The notes below the pieces were generated by a model, which was not told where the DNA came from, did not search any database, and worked only from the letters and a program-made list of their open reading frames with translations. Below, one piece after another: positions 15,304-21,413 of a stretch of DNA of 21,413 bases. The stretch is taken from contig WAJY01000144.1 of the NCBI GenBank assembly GCA_015523645.1, forward strand, positions 1 through 21,413. Reading direction: 5' to 3'. A program made the translations under genes and the position numbers. How positions within the stretch are numbered: position 1 is the first letter of the stretch; every line of letters starts with the position of its first letter. The DNA is from Geoglobus sp. (GTDB lineage: Archaea; Halobacteriota; Archaeoglobi; Archaeoglobales; Archaeoglobaceae).

Positions 15304-15940
15304 TCTCAACCTCCTCCACCTCCGATGGTGTCTCTTCTCCTTTCAGATTGACATCGCTAACATAAATTTCATCAGGAAGCTCCACATCTGGAGGTATTAT
15401 CCTAACCTTCACACCATAAACTCCCAGCTTCTTTATCGCTATGTCAAAACCCTCATCAACCATGGATTCAGCCGGTTCTCCGGTGTGGATAACCGTGCCA
15501 GCAACAAACTTTTCTGTCCTAGCCCTCTCACTCGTCAATTTTCCGCTTATCTCGATCTCACATCCCTTTGCCCCAGCCTCCATTATTCTGTAAAGAAATC
15601 TGTAACCAGCTTTTCTGAAATACCATCCTCTCTCCAAAGCTCTAGCAAGAAGGGAAGCCATAAGCTGTGCGTTGAGCTCAGGCTTATCAATCTCATCAAC
15701 TGCAACCTGAGGGTTATCCAATCCAAACTCTTTGAGCTTGTCTGTTAGCCTCTTTATCCTCCTTCCTCCTCTGCCTATAACTAGTCCGGGTCTCTCAACA
15801 AACAGAGTTACTTGAGTTCCAAGTGGAGTTCTGACTATGTTTAGTCCACCAAAGCCGGCATTTCTAACTTCGTCAACTATCCATTCCTTCACCCTGAGCT
15901 TCTTTACCCTCTCCTCAACAAACTTTCTCTCAACCGCCAT
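15278..15940 (-). CDS. rps3: Ribosomal protein uS3
   Basis: A 220-residue small-subunit head protein at the mRNA entry site. The type II KH domain has the loop RPGLVIGRGGRRIKRL, and the C-terminal domain has SGKLTSERARTEKF and GVYGVKVRIIPPDVELP. The acidic tail (EETPSEVEEVENGGDKGNE) is encoded by the DNA that also carries the rpl29 SD and start. Start ATG shares one base with the rpl22 stop (TAATG). Confidence 0.96.
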   Translation of the reverse strand: MAVERKFVEERVKKLRVKEWIVDEVRNAGFGGLNIVRTPLGTQVTLFVERPGLVIGRGGRRIKRLTDKLKEFGLDNPQVAVDEIDKPELNAQLMASLLARALERGWYFRKAGYRFLYRIMEAGAKGCEIEISGKLTSERARTEKFVAGTVIHTGEPAESMVDEGFDIAIKKLGVYGVKVRIIPPDVELPDEIYVSDVNLKGEETPSEVEEVENGGDKGNE

Positions 15941-16401
15941 TATCGCACCTCTGCAACTACCTCAACTGTTGTTAAAACCTTAAACTTTGGAGTGGCTCTT
16001 CCATAGGCTCTAGGCATGTATCTCTTCAAGACTCTCCCCTTCTTTGCCTGAGCGTGAGTCAGTATGAGTCTGTGGGTCTCAAGACCCTTGTATTCAGCAT
16101 TAGCCTTCAGGTTCTTAAGAACCTTGAGTATGTTCTTTGATGCCTTCACTGGATATCTGCCAGCATACCACTTCTTCAACCCTCTTTTATGTGCAACCTT
16201 TTTCTTGTGATTTTTAAATGGAACAACCCTCTTCATCTTAATAACATCCTCGAGATAGTCAATAGCATCATCCAGCTTCATACCCCTAATCGCCCTGCAT
16301 ATCTCTACCGCATGCTTGAAGCTAATGTCCATCTCATATCCCATTGCTTTGGCAGAATTTAACTCATCCTTTGGCTTGTAGGCATACTCCACCCTCGCCA
16401 T
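15940..16401 (-). CDS. rpl22: Ribosomal protein uL22
   Basis: A 153-residue protein whose long hairpin lines the peptide exit tunnel. It contains SFKHAVEICRAIRGMKLDDA, GRYPVKASKNILKVLKNLK and the hairpin HAQAKKGRVLKRYMPRAYGR. ATG 16401 is favoured over 16407 and GTG 16410 because AAGTGAT, overlapping the rps19 stop, sits 4 nt upstream of it. Confidence 0.95.
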   Translation of the reverse strand: MARVEYAYKPKDELNSAKAMGYEMDISFKHAVEICRAIRGMKLDDAIDYLEDVIKMKRVVPFKNHKKKVAHKRGLKKWYAGRYPVKASKNILKVLKNLKANAEYKGLETHRLILTHAQAKKGRVLKRYMPRAYGRATPKFKVLTTVEVVAEVR

Positions 16402-16406
16402 ATCCA

Positions 16407-16808
16407 TCACTTCAGCGGCACAAATTTACTGCTTCTAGTTGCTCCAACTCCTGGACCTGAATGCTTCTCAAACCTTCTAGTTTGAGCGAACTCTCCGAGC
16501 CTGTGTCCTATCATTTCCGGTTTCACCTCTACCCTAACAAAATCCTTGCCGTTATGGACATACACAACCTTCCCTACCATTTCGGGCAGAACTATCATGT
16601 CCCTGCAGTGGGTTCTTGCTGATCCCTTCTTTCTCAATCTCCTTAAAAACTTCTCTTCCTGCTCTGTAAATCCTCTTTTTATCTTTCTCCTTTCTCTAGA
16701 TGGCAGAATTTCTGCTAGCTGATCTAAGGTCATGTTTTTAAGATCTTCAAGCTTGTATCCCCGATACCTGAATTCTCTTGGTCTTATAACCTTACTTTTC
16801 ATCGCCAT
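16407..16808 (-). CDS. rps19: Ribosomal protein uS19
   Basis: A 133-residue small-subunit head protein. The core motif [17 protein letters not shown] is followed by [30 protein letters not shown] and the end [18 protein letters not shown]. The N-terminal extension is archaeal/eukaryotic. ATG 16808 follows GGTGAGGAG by 6 nt; ATG 16802 is farther away. Confidence 0.96.
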   Translation of the reverse strand: MAMKSKVIRPREFRYRGYKLEDLKNMTLDQLAEILPSRERRKIKRGFTEQEEKFLRRLRKKGSARTHCRDMIVLPEMVGKVVYVHNGKDFVRVEVKPEMIGHRLGEFAQTRRFEKHSGPGVGATRSSKFVPLK

Positions 16809-16810
16809 GG

Positions 16811-17524
16811 CTATCTCCTCACCCCCGTTCTTCTTGCAGCAATACTACCAACCTTCCTTCCAGGAGGGGCATTTCTACTTACAGTCTTCGGTCTTCCAAC
16901 ATGCTGATGCTTTCCACCACCAAATGGATGGTCAACAGCATTCATCGCAACACCTCTAACGCGAGGCCACTTTGCAGCCTTGCTCTTTAGCTTATGAAAC
17001 TTCTTTCCTGCTTTGACAAAAGGCTTGTCTGCTCTCCCAGAGCCAGCTACAATACCAATCGTTGCTCTGCATTTCGGATGGAACCACTTCATAGCCCCAG
17101 ATGGAAGCTGAACAAGAACTCTGTCTTCCTCGTGAGCAACAACGAATGCGTAGGTTCCGCTTGCTCTTGCATACTTTCCACCATCATCGGGTATTCCCTC
17201 TATGTTGCATACTGGGGTTCCTTCAGGTATGTTTTTCAGAAAGGTAGTGTTTCCGATGTCTATCTCCACATCATTTCCAGCCATTATCACATCCCCAATT
17301 CCCTTTCCTTCAACAGCAAGAACGTATTCCTTTCTGCCGTCTGGAAGTCTTACAAGGAAGAGGGGTCCATTTCTTGCAGAATCGTGAACAACATCCTCGA
17401 TCTTTGCAACAATAGTCTCATCTCCGAACTTCAAATGTCTAACATCAGCCTTGTATTTGTGAGATGGTGCCCTGTAGGTTGGTGTTCCTTTTCCCCTATT
17501 CTGTGAGATTATTCTCTTACCCAT
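16811..17524 (-). CDS. rpl2: Ribosomal protein uL2
   Basis: A 237-residue large-subunit protein needed for subunit joining and peptidyl transfer. The N-terminal segment is [19 protein letters not shown], the central SH3-like part includes [20 protein letters not shown], and the highly conserved C-terminal part is [20 protein letters not shown] with its invariant histidines. GAGGTGGTATAA precedes ATG 17524. The stop is TAG. Confidence 0.97.
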   Translation of the reverse strand: MGKRIISQNRGKGTPTYRAPSHKYKADVRHLKFGDETIVAKIEDVVHDSARNGPLFLVRLPDGRKEYVLAVEGKGIGDVIMAGNDVEIDIGNTTFLKNIPEGTPVCNIEGIPDDGGKYARASGTYAFVVAHEEDRVLVQLPSGAMKWFHPKCRATIGIVAGSGRADKPFVKAGKKFHKLKSKAAKWPRVRGVAMNAVDHPFGGGKHQHVGRPKTVSRNAPPGRKVGSIAARRTGVRR

Positions 17525-17534
17525 TTATACCACC

Positions 17535-17780
17535 TCAGAACACACCAAGGTTTGATAGCAACTCCTCAGCAGAATATTCAGGCTTGAGTTTGATGTAGGC
17601 TTTTTTCTCACCTTTGGGAGTTATCATGGTGTTCACTCTCTCAACCTCAACACCAAACCTTTTCTCCACTTCTCTTGCAATCTCCTTCTTGTTCGCCCTC
17701 ATGTCAACTATGGCTGTAAGAACGTTCTTTTCTATTAGCATTGTGGTTTTTTCTGTTATAAGAAACGCTTTCAGGACCAT
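17535..17780 (-). CDS. rpl23: Ribosomal protein uL23
   Basis: An 81-residue exit-tunnel protein and docking site for signal recognition particle. It contains AFLITEKTTMLIEKNVLTAI VDMRANKKEI, RFGVEVERVNTMITPKGEKK AYIKL and ends LLSNLGVF. ATG 17780 is preceded by GGGTGA with 6-nt spacing; GTG 17786 overlaps that site. It overlaps the rpl4 end by 10 nt. Confidence 0.95.
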   Translation of the reverse strand: MVLKAFLITEKTTMLIEKNVLTAIVDMRANKKEIAREVEKRFGVEVERVNTMITPKGEKKAYIKLKPEYSAEELLSNLGVF

Positions 17781-18532
17781 AGCCACTCACCCAGTTGCTC
17801 TATTGCAGACTTTGTGTAAACAACGAGCCTTCCGGGATGCCCGCCAGGAGCTAAAAGCTCCACATTCAGATTTCTTGCAGAAACAACATCAACACCCGGA
17901 AGATTTATTGATGCCTTAAAAACACTTGAGGGTGAGGATGTTACAATAAGCAGACTCTTCTTCATCTTATATTTCCTGCCCCTCATTTTCCCTTTTCCTG
18001 CTCTCACCCTCTTTCTCTCCTTCGCCCTCTCAATATCTTGGTAAACACCAAGCACCTTCAAAACATCTATGACCTTCTTTGTTCTGCTTAGATTTTCAAA
18101 ATCATCAACAACTATCTTGGGGAGATCTCCATCAAATACGTGGTTCCTTGCTTTTACCAATTCAGGATTGATCGTTGCAGACAAGGCTGAACGTAAAGCC
18201 TTTTTCATCTCCTTTTTGTTTATCTTCTCATCCCATTTCTTCTGAACCTTTGGTGGATGTGCCCTTCTACCTCCAACAGCTTGTGGAACCACAACAGCTC
18301 TCCTCCCGTTCTTTATCCTAGGAACCCTCGCATAACCATGCCCCGGACCCCAGTTCTCTGCAGAATAGTTTGTGCCTGAAAGTGGATTTGGTCCGTATGG
18401 CTGTCTTCTATGGCTCTGAATCGCGTGAACGGCTTTTCTTATGATATCGGGTCTGAATTCTTCGTTGAATGCAGATGGAAGCTCTATTTCCTCAACAACC
18501 TCTCCCTTTAGATTGTAAACTCTAGCTTTCAC
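17771..18532 (-). CDS. rpl4: Ribosomal protein uL4
   Basis: A 253-residue protein with an extended loop lining the exit tunnel. It contains IIRKAVHAIQSHRRQPYG, GHGYARVPRIKNGRRAV, VVPQAVGGRRAHPPKVQKKW (the tunnel loop) and a C-terminal domain with LLIVTSSPSSVFKASINLPG VDVVSARNLN. Two starts compete: ATG 18538, which overlaps the SD and the rpl3 stop (TGATG), and GTG 18532, which lies 4 nt after AGGTGAT and gives M-KARVYNLKGEV like other archaeal L4 N-termini. I prefer 18532. The difference is two residues. Confidence 0.94.
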   Translation of the reverse strand: MKARVYNLKGEVVEEIELPSAFNEEFRPDIIRKAVHAIQSHRRQPYGPNPLSGTNYSAENWGPGHGYARVPRIKNGRRAVVVPQAVGGRRAHPPKVQKKWDEKINKKEMKKALRSALSATINPELVKARNHVFDGDLPKIVVDDFENLSRTKKVIDVLKVLGVYQDIERAKERKRVRAGKGKMRGRKYKMKKSLLIVTSSPSSVFKASINLPGVDVVSARNLNVELLAPGGHPGRLVVYTKSAIEQLGEWLWS

Positions 18533-18537
18533 CCTCA

Positions 18538-19527
18538 TCACCTGCCCTGTTTTGAGCTTCTGCTAACATAAACCAAGTTTATTCCCTCATACTTTTCAAA
18601 TGGCGGTCTTATTGCGTGTCTCATCCTTACAAGCCTCTTTACGCTTCCCGGAACACTTCCCGAAACCATCATATACTGATTTCTGACTATGCCATAATGA
18701 GGAAAGCCACCCTCGGGAGTTATCTCGTTTCCATCTTCACCTATCTTCAGAATTCTTTTGTTGTACTCAGTTCTTTGATGGAAACCCATCTGACCAGCCT
18801 GAGGGACTGTCCACCTAACTCTGTGTGGATTCCAGGGTCCAAGAGTTCCAACTCGTCTGTGCTTGCTACTCCTTGCATGCTTGGCATCGAGAGTTATAAC
18901 CCCCCATCTCTTAACAGGACCCTGAAAGCCCTTGCCCTTTGTTATGCTCAAGACATCTATGAATTCTCCCTCCTCAAAAACCTCATCAATCATTATTTCA
19001 CCGCCAAGTTTTGAAATGGCAAAGTCCAGCGCCCGATCTCCATCTCCTCCAATCTTTTGCTCCATAACATCAGGCACTTTCTTCGGCACTCCAGTCATCT
19101 TGTACGGCTGGGTGTAGGTTATAATCCTGACCTCATGAATGCCTTCTACATCCTTCAGCTCTTCTGCAGATCTACCATTTTTCGGCAGATTGAGTCTTCT
19201 TGAGAGATGCTCATCCAGATTTTCTGCCCAAACCTCACCTGCAATTTGTAGTCCATACTGCGTTTTTCTGTAAACCCTTATGCCCATAACCTTCATTGGT
19301 GGAGTCTCTATAACAGTTACAGGCACAACTATCTCCTCACCATACGTGGGAGAGTTCTTTCTATCATCAACCATAACAACATGGGTCATGCCAGCCTTAT
19401 ACCCAGCAAATCCCAGAACCTTTGTCTCCTTGCTTTCAGGCCAAGCCCTCATTCTTGGGACGATACTCGAAGCTCTCTTTCTTGGAGAGAAGGCAAGAGA
19501 CCCTCTTCTAGGTCTATGCTCCTTCAT
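18538..19527 (-). CDS. rpl3: Ribosomal protein uL3
   Basis: A 329-residue archaeal L3, an early assembly protein reaching toward the peptidyl transferase centre. It starts with the long archaeal N-terminus (HRPRRGSLAFSPRKRASS), then FAGYKAGMTHVVMVDD, VLSITKGKGFQGPVKRWGV, GTLGPWNPHRVRWTVPQAGQ and GFHQRTEYNKRILKIG. Its ATG overlaps the SPOUT methyltransferase stop (ATGA). It ends GGC AGG TGA, forming the rpl4 SD. Confidence 0.97.
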   Translation of the reverse strand: MKEHRPRRGSLAFSPRKRASSIVPRMRAWPESKETKVLGFAGYKAGMTHVVMVDDRKNSPTYGEEIVVPVTVIETPPMKVMGIRVYRKTQYGLQIAGEVWAENLDEHLSRRLNLPKNGRSAEELKDVEGIHEVRIITYTQPYKMTGVPKKVPDVMEQKIGGDGDRALDFAISKLGGEIMIDEVFEEGEFIDVLSITKGKGFQGPVKRWGVITLDAKHARSSKHRRVGTLGPWNPHRVRWTVPQAGQMGFHQRTEYNKRILKIGEDGNEITPEGGFPHYGIVRNQYMMVSGSVPGSVKRLVRMRHAIRPPFEKYEGINLVYVSRSSKQGR

Positions 19528-20297
19528 TTCATACCACCCTCTACATACCTAAGGTAGTTGACCAAAGCCAAGCTACCCATTATCGCTTCCTCGAGCCTTA
19601 CAGTTTCCGTTCCTTGATTCGGGAACATGTTCCACACATCCACACCTTCCAAACTCAAATTGAGTCTTTTTGCGATCTCCTGAACACCTTCAACAGGACT
19701 GCCGAAAATCAGCAGTCCTTTGCTTGGCACTTCATTTGGAGATGGGATTCTTCCTTTTCTTGACGCTATCACAGCATCCTTTCTTTGGAGCAGATTTTCA
19801 AGCTCTATTCTCTTTACCTTATATCCCCAGTAATCCTGGGGTTCTGCTTCTTCAACCACCAACGGTTTCTTCGAACAGATCCTGACGGTCACGCGAGCCC
19901 CCTTTTTTGCCTTTCCCTTGAAGAGGGCCAGGGCATCTAGCCCAATATCCACCCACGCTGTGCCGTCAGGTGCAACTTTGACGATTATCCCTTCCCTCAC
20001 GTCATCGATTTTTAAAGTTTTTGGCTTGTGGGATGGAATTTTCAAGGGAGGCAAGATCCCTGCATGTCTCAGAGTTGCTTTGATCGGAAAAAGATGCTTT
20101 CTTAGGTATTGTGGAGTTTCAAGATACTCCAATATTTCTGAAATGAAGTCTGTATCGTCCAAGAGAGGATCTCTGTATATGAAAATTCTTTCAATTCTGA
20201 AGATTGCCAGAGCTCTAGCAATCATCCCTAGCTTGTAAGCCTTTATCTTTTCATCCCTTTCATTTGCAAGAGCACTTGAAGGAATTGCTATCTCCAT
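19524..20297 (-). CDS. SPOUT-class RNA methyltransferase (COG2106/SPOUT1-like)
   Basis: A 257-residue predicted RNA methyltransferase of the SPOUT (alpha/beta knot) superfamily, the archaeal group related to human SPOUT1/C9orf114 and the Methanothermobacter protein solved as MTH1. The N-terminal half-domain includes MIARALAIFRIERIFIYRD. An inserted OB-like barrel spans about 97-150 (REGIIVKVAPDGTAWVDIG, KKGARVTVRICSKKPLVV). The C-terminal knot region includes GLLIFGSPVEGVQEIAKRL and NMFPNQGTETVRLEEAIMGS LALVNYL, where SAM would bind. An rRNA uridine target is inferred from relatives, not seen. Its place directly upstream of rpl3, with an ATGA overlap, is common in archaea. It is the first gene of the run, with a TATA box 25-30 nt before the ATG and no clear SD, so probably leaderless. 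Confidence 0.85.
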   Translation of the reverse strand: MEIAIPSSALANERDEKIKAYKLGMIARALAIFRIERIFIYRDPLLDDTDFISEILEYLETPQYLRKHLFPIKATLRHAGILPPLKIPSHKPKTLKIDDVREGIIVKVAPDGTAWVDIGLDALALFKGKAKKGARVTVRICSKKPLVVEEAEPQDYWGYKVKRIELENLLQRKDAVIASRKGRIPSPNEVPSKGLLIFGSPVEGVQEIAKRLNLSLEGVDVWNMFPNQGTETVRLEEAIMGSLALVNYLRYVEGGMK

Positions 20298-20320
20298 CTC
20301 TCTGCATGGTGATCTTATGC

Positions 20321-20336
20321 GATATAAGTTATTCGA
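20321..20336 (-). promoter_or_regulatory. Promoter of the 28-gene ribosomal run
   Basis: On the minus strand CGAATAA is followed by CTTATATC (TATA core at 20322-20327), about 25-30 nt upstream of ATG 20297. The predicted start site is at about 20299-20301, so the first cistron would have almost no leader. The gap to the next gene is only 64 bp. No comparable TATA box was noticed in the short gaps inside the run. Confidence 0.6.
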
Positions 20337-20361
20337 CGTGGAGTCTAATTCTATGAATCAC

Positions 20362-20955
20362 TCAATCAAAAACTCTTGCTTTATCGCTTATCAGATATGT
20401 TTGTGTTTGCTTTTTAATCCTTTCATAGATAACTCCGTAAATCATTAGCATAAGCGGGAATGAGACTAGGTATGGGATGTAGAAGTAAGCTGGCATCTCC
20501 ACAAATGTTGGGTGAAGCTGGAACTCAGCTTTTGAAATCTGAATGTAGAAGTAGGGTGTTATAATGTATATCAGAAAGGAATAAAGCTTGGCAAGCCTTA
20601 GATCAATGTAAGAAAGCAAGGCATGGGTAAGAGCAAAGAAAAAGATGGTAATGCTGAAAATAAATCTGATCTCGGTGAAAGCAAGACCTCCCCAAGTCAG
20701 GAGCATGAACATTGAGGAAATCGTTATGTGAAATGCCGAAAAAGCGAGTATTGAGACAGAGAGGGATTTTGCTTGTTCCTCTTGAATTTTAAACTGCAGA
20801 ATTGGGAATAGAAGGAGAGAGGAGATCATGATAACGGTGACAGGGACATGAATGTATATGAGCTTGTAACTCTCGCCAAGTTTATTTTCCTGGGGAAGGA
20901 TTAGGATTGAAAGGATCGTTAGGATGGTAAGAGAGATCAGTACCTTCTCTTTCAT
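20362..20955 (-). CDS. CcmC/CcsA-like cytochrome c assembly membrane protein, divergent
   Basis: A 197-residue polytopic protein, most likely a CcmC-like heme handling protein of cytochrome c maturation (COG0755 superfamily). About six hydrophobic segments are seen: roughly 5-20, 33-54, 67-87, 97-114, 122-141 and 156-178. YIHVPVTVIMIS (His36) matches the CcmC segment around its first heme-ligand histidine (family YFHVP). LHPTFVEMPAYFYIPY (His148) corresponds in position to the second conserved histidine region. The signature tryptophan-rich WWD motif between them is not recognisable: only TWGGLAFTEIRF remains at 87-98. The product is also shorter than many CcmC proteins. It may therefore be a divergent heme exporter or an unrelated CcmC-fold protein. 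It has its own TATA box with leaderless spacing. No other ccm gene or CXXCH cytochrome is in the window. Confidence 0.6.
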   Translation of the reverse strand: MKEKVLISLTILTILSILILPQENKLGESYKLIYIHVPVTVIMISSLLLFPILQFKIQEEQAKSLSVSILAFSAFHITISSMFMLLTWGGLAFTEIRFIFSITIFFFALTHALLSYIDLRLAKLYSFLIYIITPYFYIQISKAEFQLHPTFVEMPAYFYIPYLVSFPLMLMIYGVIYERIKKQTQTYLISDKARVFD

Positions 20956-20976
20956 AGATTTGAAAGCAGAGCAAAC

Positions 20977-20990
20977 AATATAAGTTTTCT
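20977..20990 (-). promoter_or_regulatory. Promoter of the CcmC-like gene
   Basis: Minus-strand GAAAACTTATATTG with the TATA core at 20978-20983, centred 26 nt from ATG 20955, implying a leaderless transcript. No SD lies between. Confidence 0.55.
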
Positions 20991-21008
20991 GAATTCGCTT
21001 TCACAAAA

Positions 21009-21018
21009 CTTAAAAAAT
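21009..21018 (+). promoter_or_regulatory. Candidate glyA promoter
   Basis: CTTAAAAAAT lies about 24-28 nt before ATG 21037, the usual distance for an archaeal TATA box of a leaderless gene. No SD is present between the two. Confidence 0.4.
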
Positions 21019-21036
21019 ATTGGATTTATTTCAGCC

Positions 21037-21413
21037 ATGGATCACACAAAGATATTCGAGATTATTGAAAGGCATCACAGGTTTTATGCTGAGTCCCTTC
21101 CCATGATCGCAAGTGAAAACATAACGAGCAAGTTTGTTAGGAGATGTTATCTTTCAGATCTGGGACATAGGTATGCTGAGGGAAAGGTTGGCGAGCGCTA
21201 TTATCAGGGATGCTCATTTATAGATGAAATTGAAAGTTTTGCTATAGAGATAACCAGGGATCTCTTCAATGCAGAACATGTGAATGTACAGCCAATAAGC
21301 GGAGTTGTTGCAAATAAGGCTGCATTTTTTGCACTAACTAAGCCCGGGGATAAAATAATGGCTCTTTCTGTGCCATGTGGAGGGCACATCAGTCATGACA
21401 AGGTATCATCTGC
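21037..21413 (+). CDS. glyA: Serine hydroxymethyltransferase (partial, 3' end beyond window)
   Basis: PLP-dependent enzyme interconverting serine and glycine while passing a one-carbon unit to a pterin cofactor (in archaea of this type probably tetrahydromethanopterin). The visible 125 codons begin MDHTKIFEIIERHHRFYAES and include the conserved LPMIASENITS, RYAEGKVGERYYQG and QPISGVVANKAAFFAL, ending in GGHISHDKVSS. These are N-terminal SHMT motifs; the lysine that binds PLP lies past the window edge. The spelling of the substrate and PLP motifs is of the archaeal kind. It is divergent from the CcmC-like gene and appears leaderless. Confidence 0.93.
   Translation, partial: MDHTKIFEIIERHHRFYAESLPMIASENITSKFVRRCYLSDLGHRYAEGKVGERYYQGCSFIDEIESFAIEITRDLFNAEHVNVQPISGVVANKAAFFALTKPGDKIMALSVPCGGHISHDKVSS

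Noticed and set aside
14778..15748. Plus-strand open frames of about 195 codons opposite uS17, Rpp29, uL29 and uS3
   Set aside because: Antisense shadows of well identified genes with low-complexity serine/leucine composition.
21204..21389. Minus-strand 61-codon frame near the right edge
   Set aside because: Antisense to the glyA coding sequence, which has clear SHMT motifs.
1..21413. CRISPR arrays, tRNA genes, IS elements, toxin-antitoxin or defence genes
   Set aside because: None seen: no regularly spaced repeats, no tRNA-like arm sequences noticed in the gaps, no transposase or defence domains in any frame.

Overview
The window is chromosomal DNA from a euryarchaeon, very probably of the Archaeoglobales. 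The sliding clamp resembles Archaeoglobus fulgidus PCNA almost throughout, as I remember that sequence. The ribosomal operon also has the gene order I remember for A. fulgidus, with RNase P subunit Rpp29 directly between uL29 and uS17 and no SUI1 gene between them. The base composition looks AT-leaning (estimated by eye). Genes are packed tightly and nearly all lie on the minus strand. No tRNA, rRNA, CRISPR, IS element or phage gene was seen.

Layout from left to right. (1) 1-646: hisA, minus strand, cut by the left edge. (2) 706-1566: a predicted 39-residue charged microprotein (minus) and a SEC59/phytol-kinase-like membrane protein (plus), divergent around a perfect 16-bp palindrome. (3) 1567-1861: about 295 bp between convergent genes, with no convincing gene. 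(4) 4732 down to 1862: a pcn-priL-pelA operon (sliding clamp, primase large subunit, Pelota ribosome rescue factor) with its own TATA box overlapping the stop codon of the gene before it. (5) 20297 down to 4782: one unbroken 28-gene minus-strand run. It begins with a SPOUT RNA methyltransferase, passes through 22 ribosomal proteins of the S10/spc clusters with RNase P subunit rnp1 embedded, and ends with secY, a YidC/EMC3-like insertase, cmk and cbf5. (6) 20362-20955: a divergent CcmC-like membrane protein, minus. (7) 21037-21413: glyA, plus, cut by the right edge.

The long run couples ribosome manufacture (ribosomal proteins, rRNA/tRNA modification by the SPOUT enzyme and Cbf5, tRNA maturation by RNase P) with protein export and insertion (SecY plus insertase) and pyrimidine nucleotide supply (Cmk). 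Translation starts fall into two modes. Several genes just behind a promoter look leaderless (hisA, the SPOUT gene, the CcmC-like gene, glyA). Internal genes have strong AGGTGAT-type Shine-Dalgarno sites, often built across the stop codon of the preceding gene. I used these sites to move many starts inward from the longest open frame.

The most unusual observation is in PriL. Besides the four C-terminal cysteines of the known primase Fe-S cluster, it has eight N-terminal cysteines spaced like a two-cluster ferredoxin.
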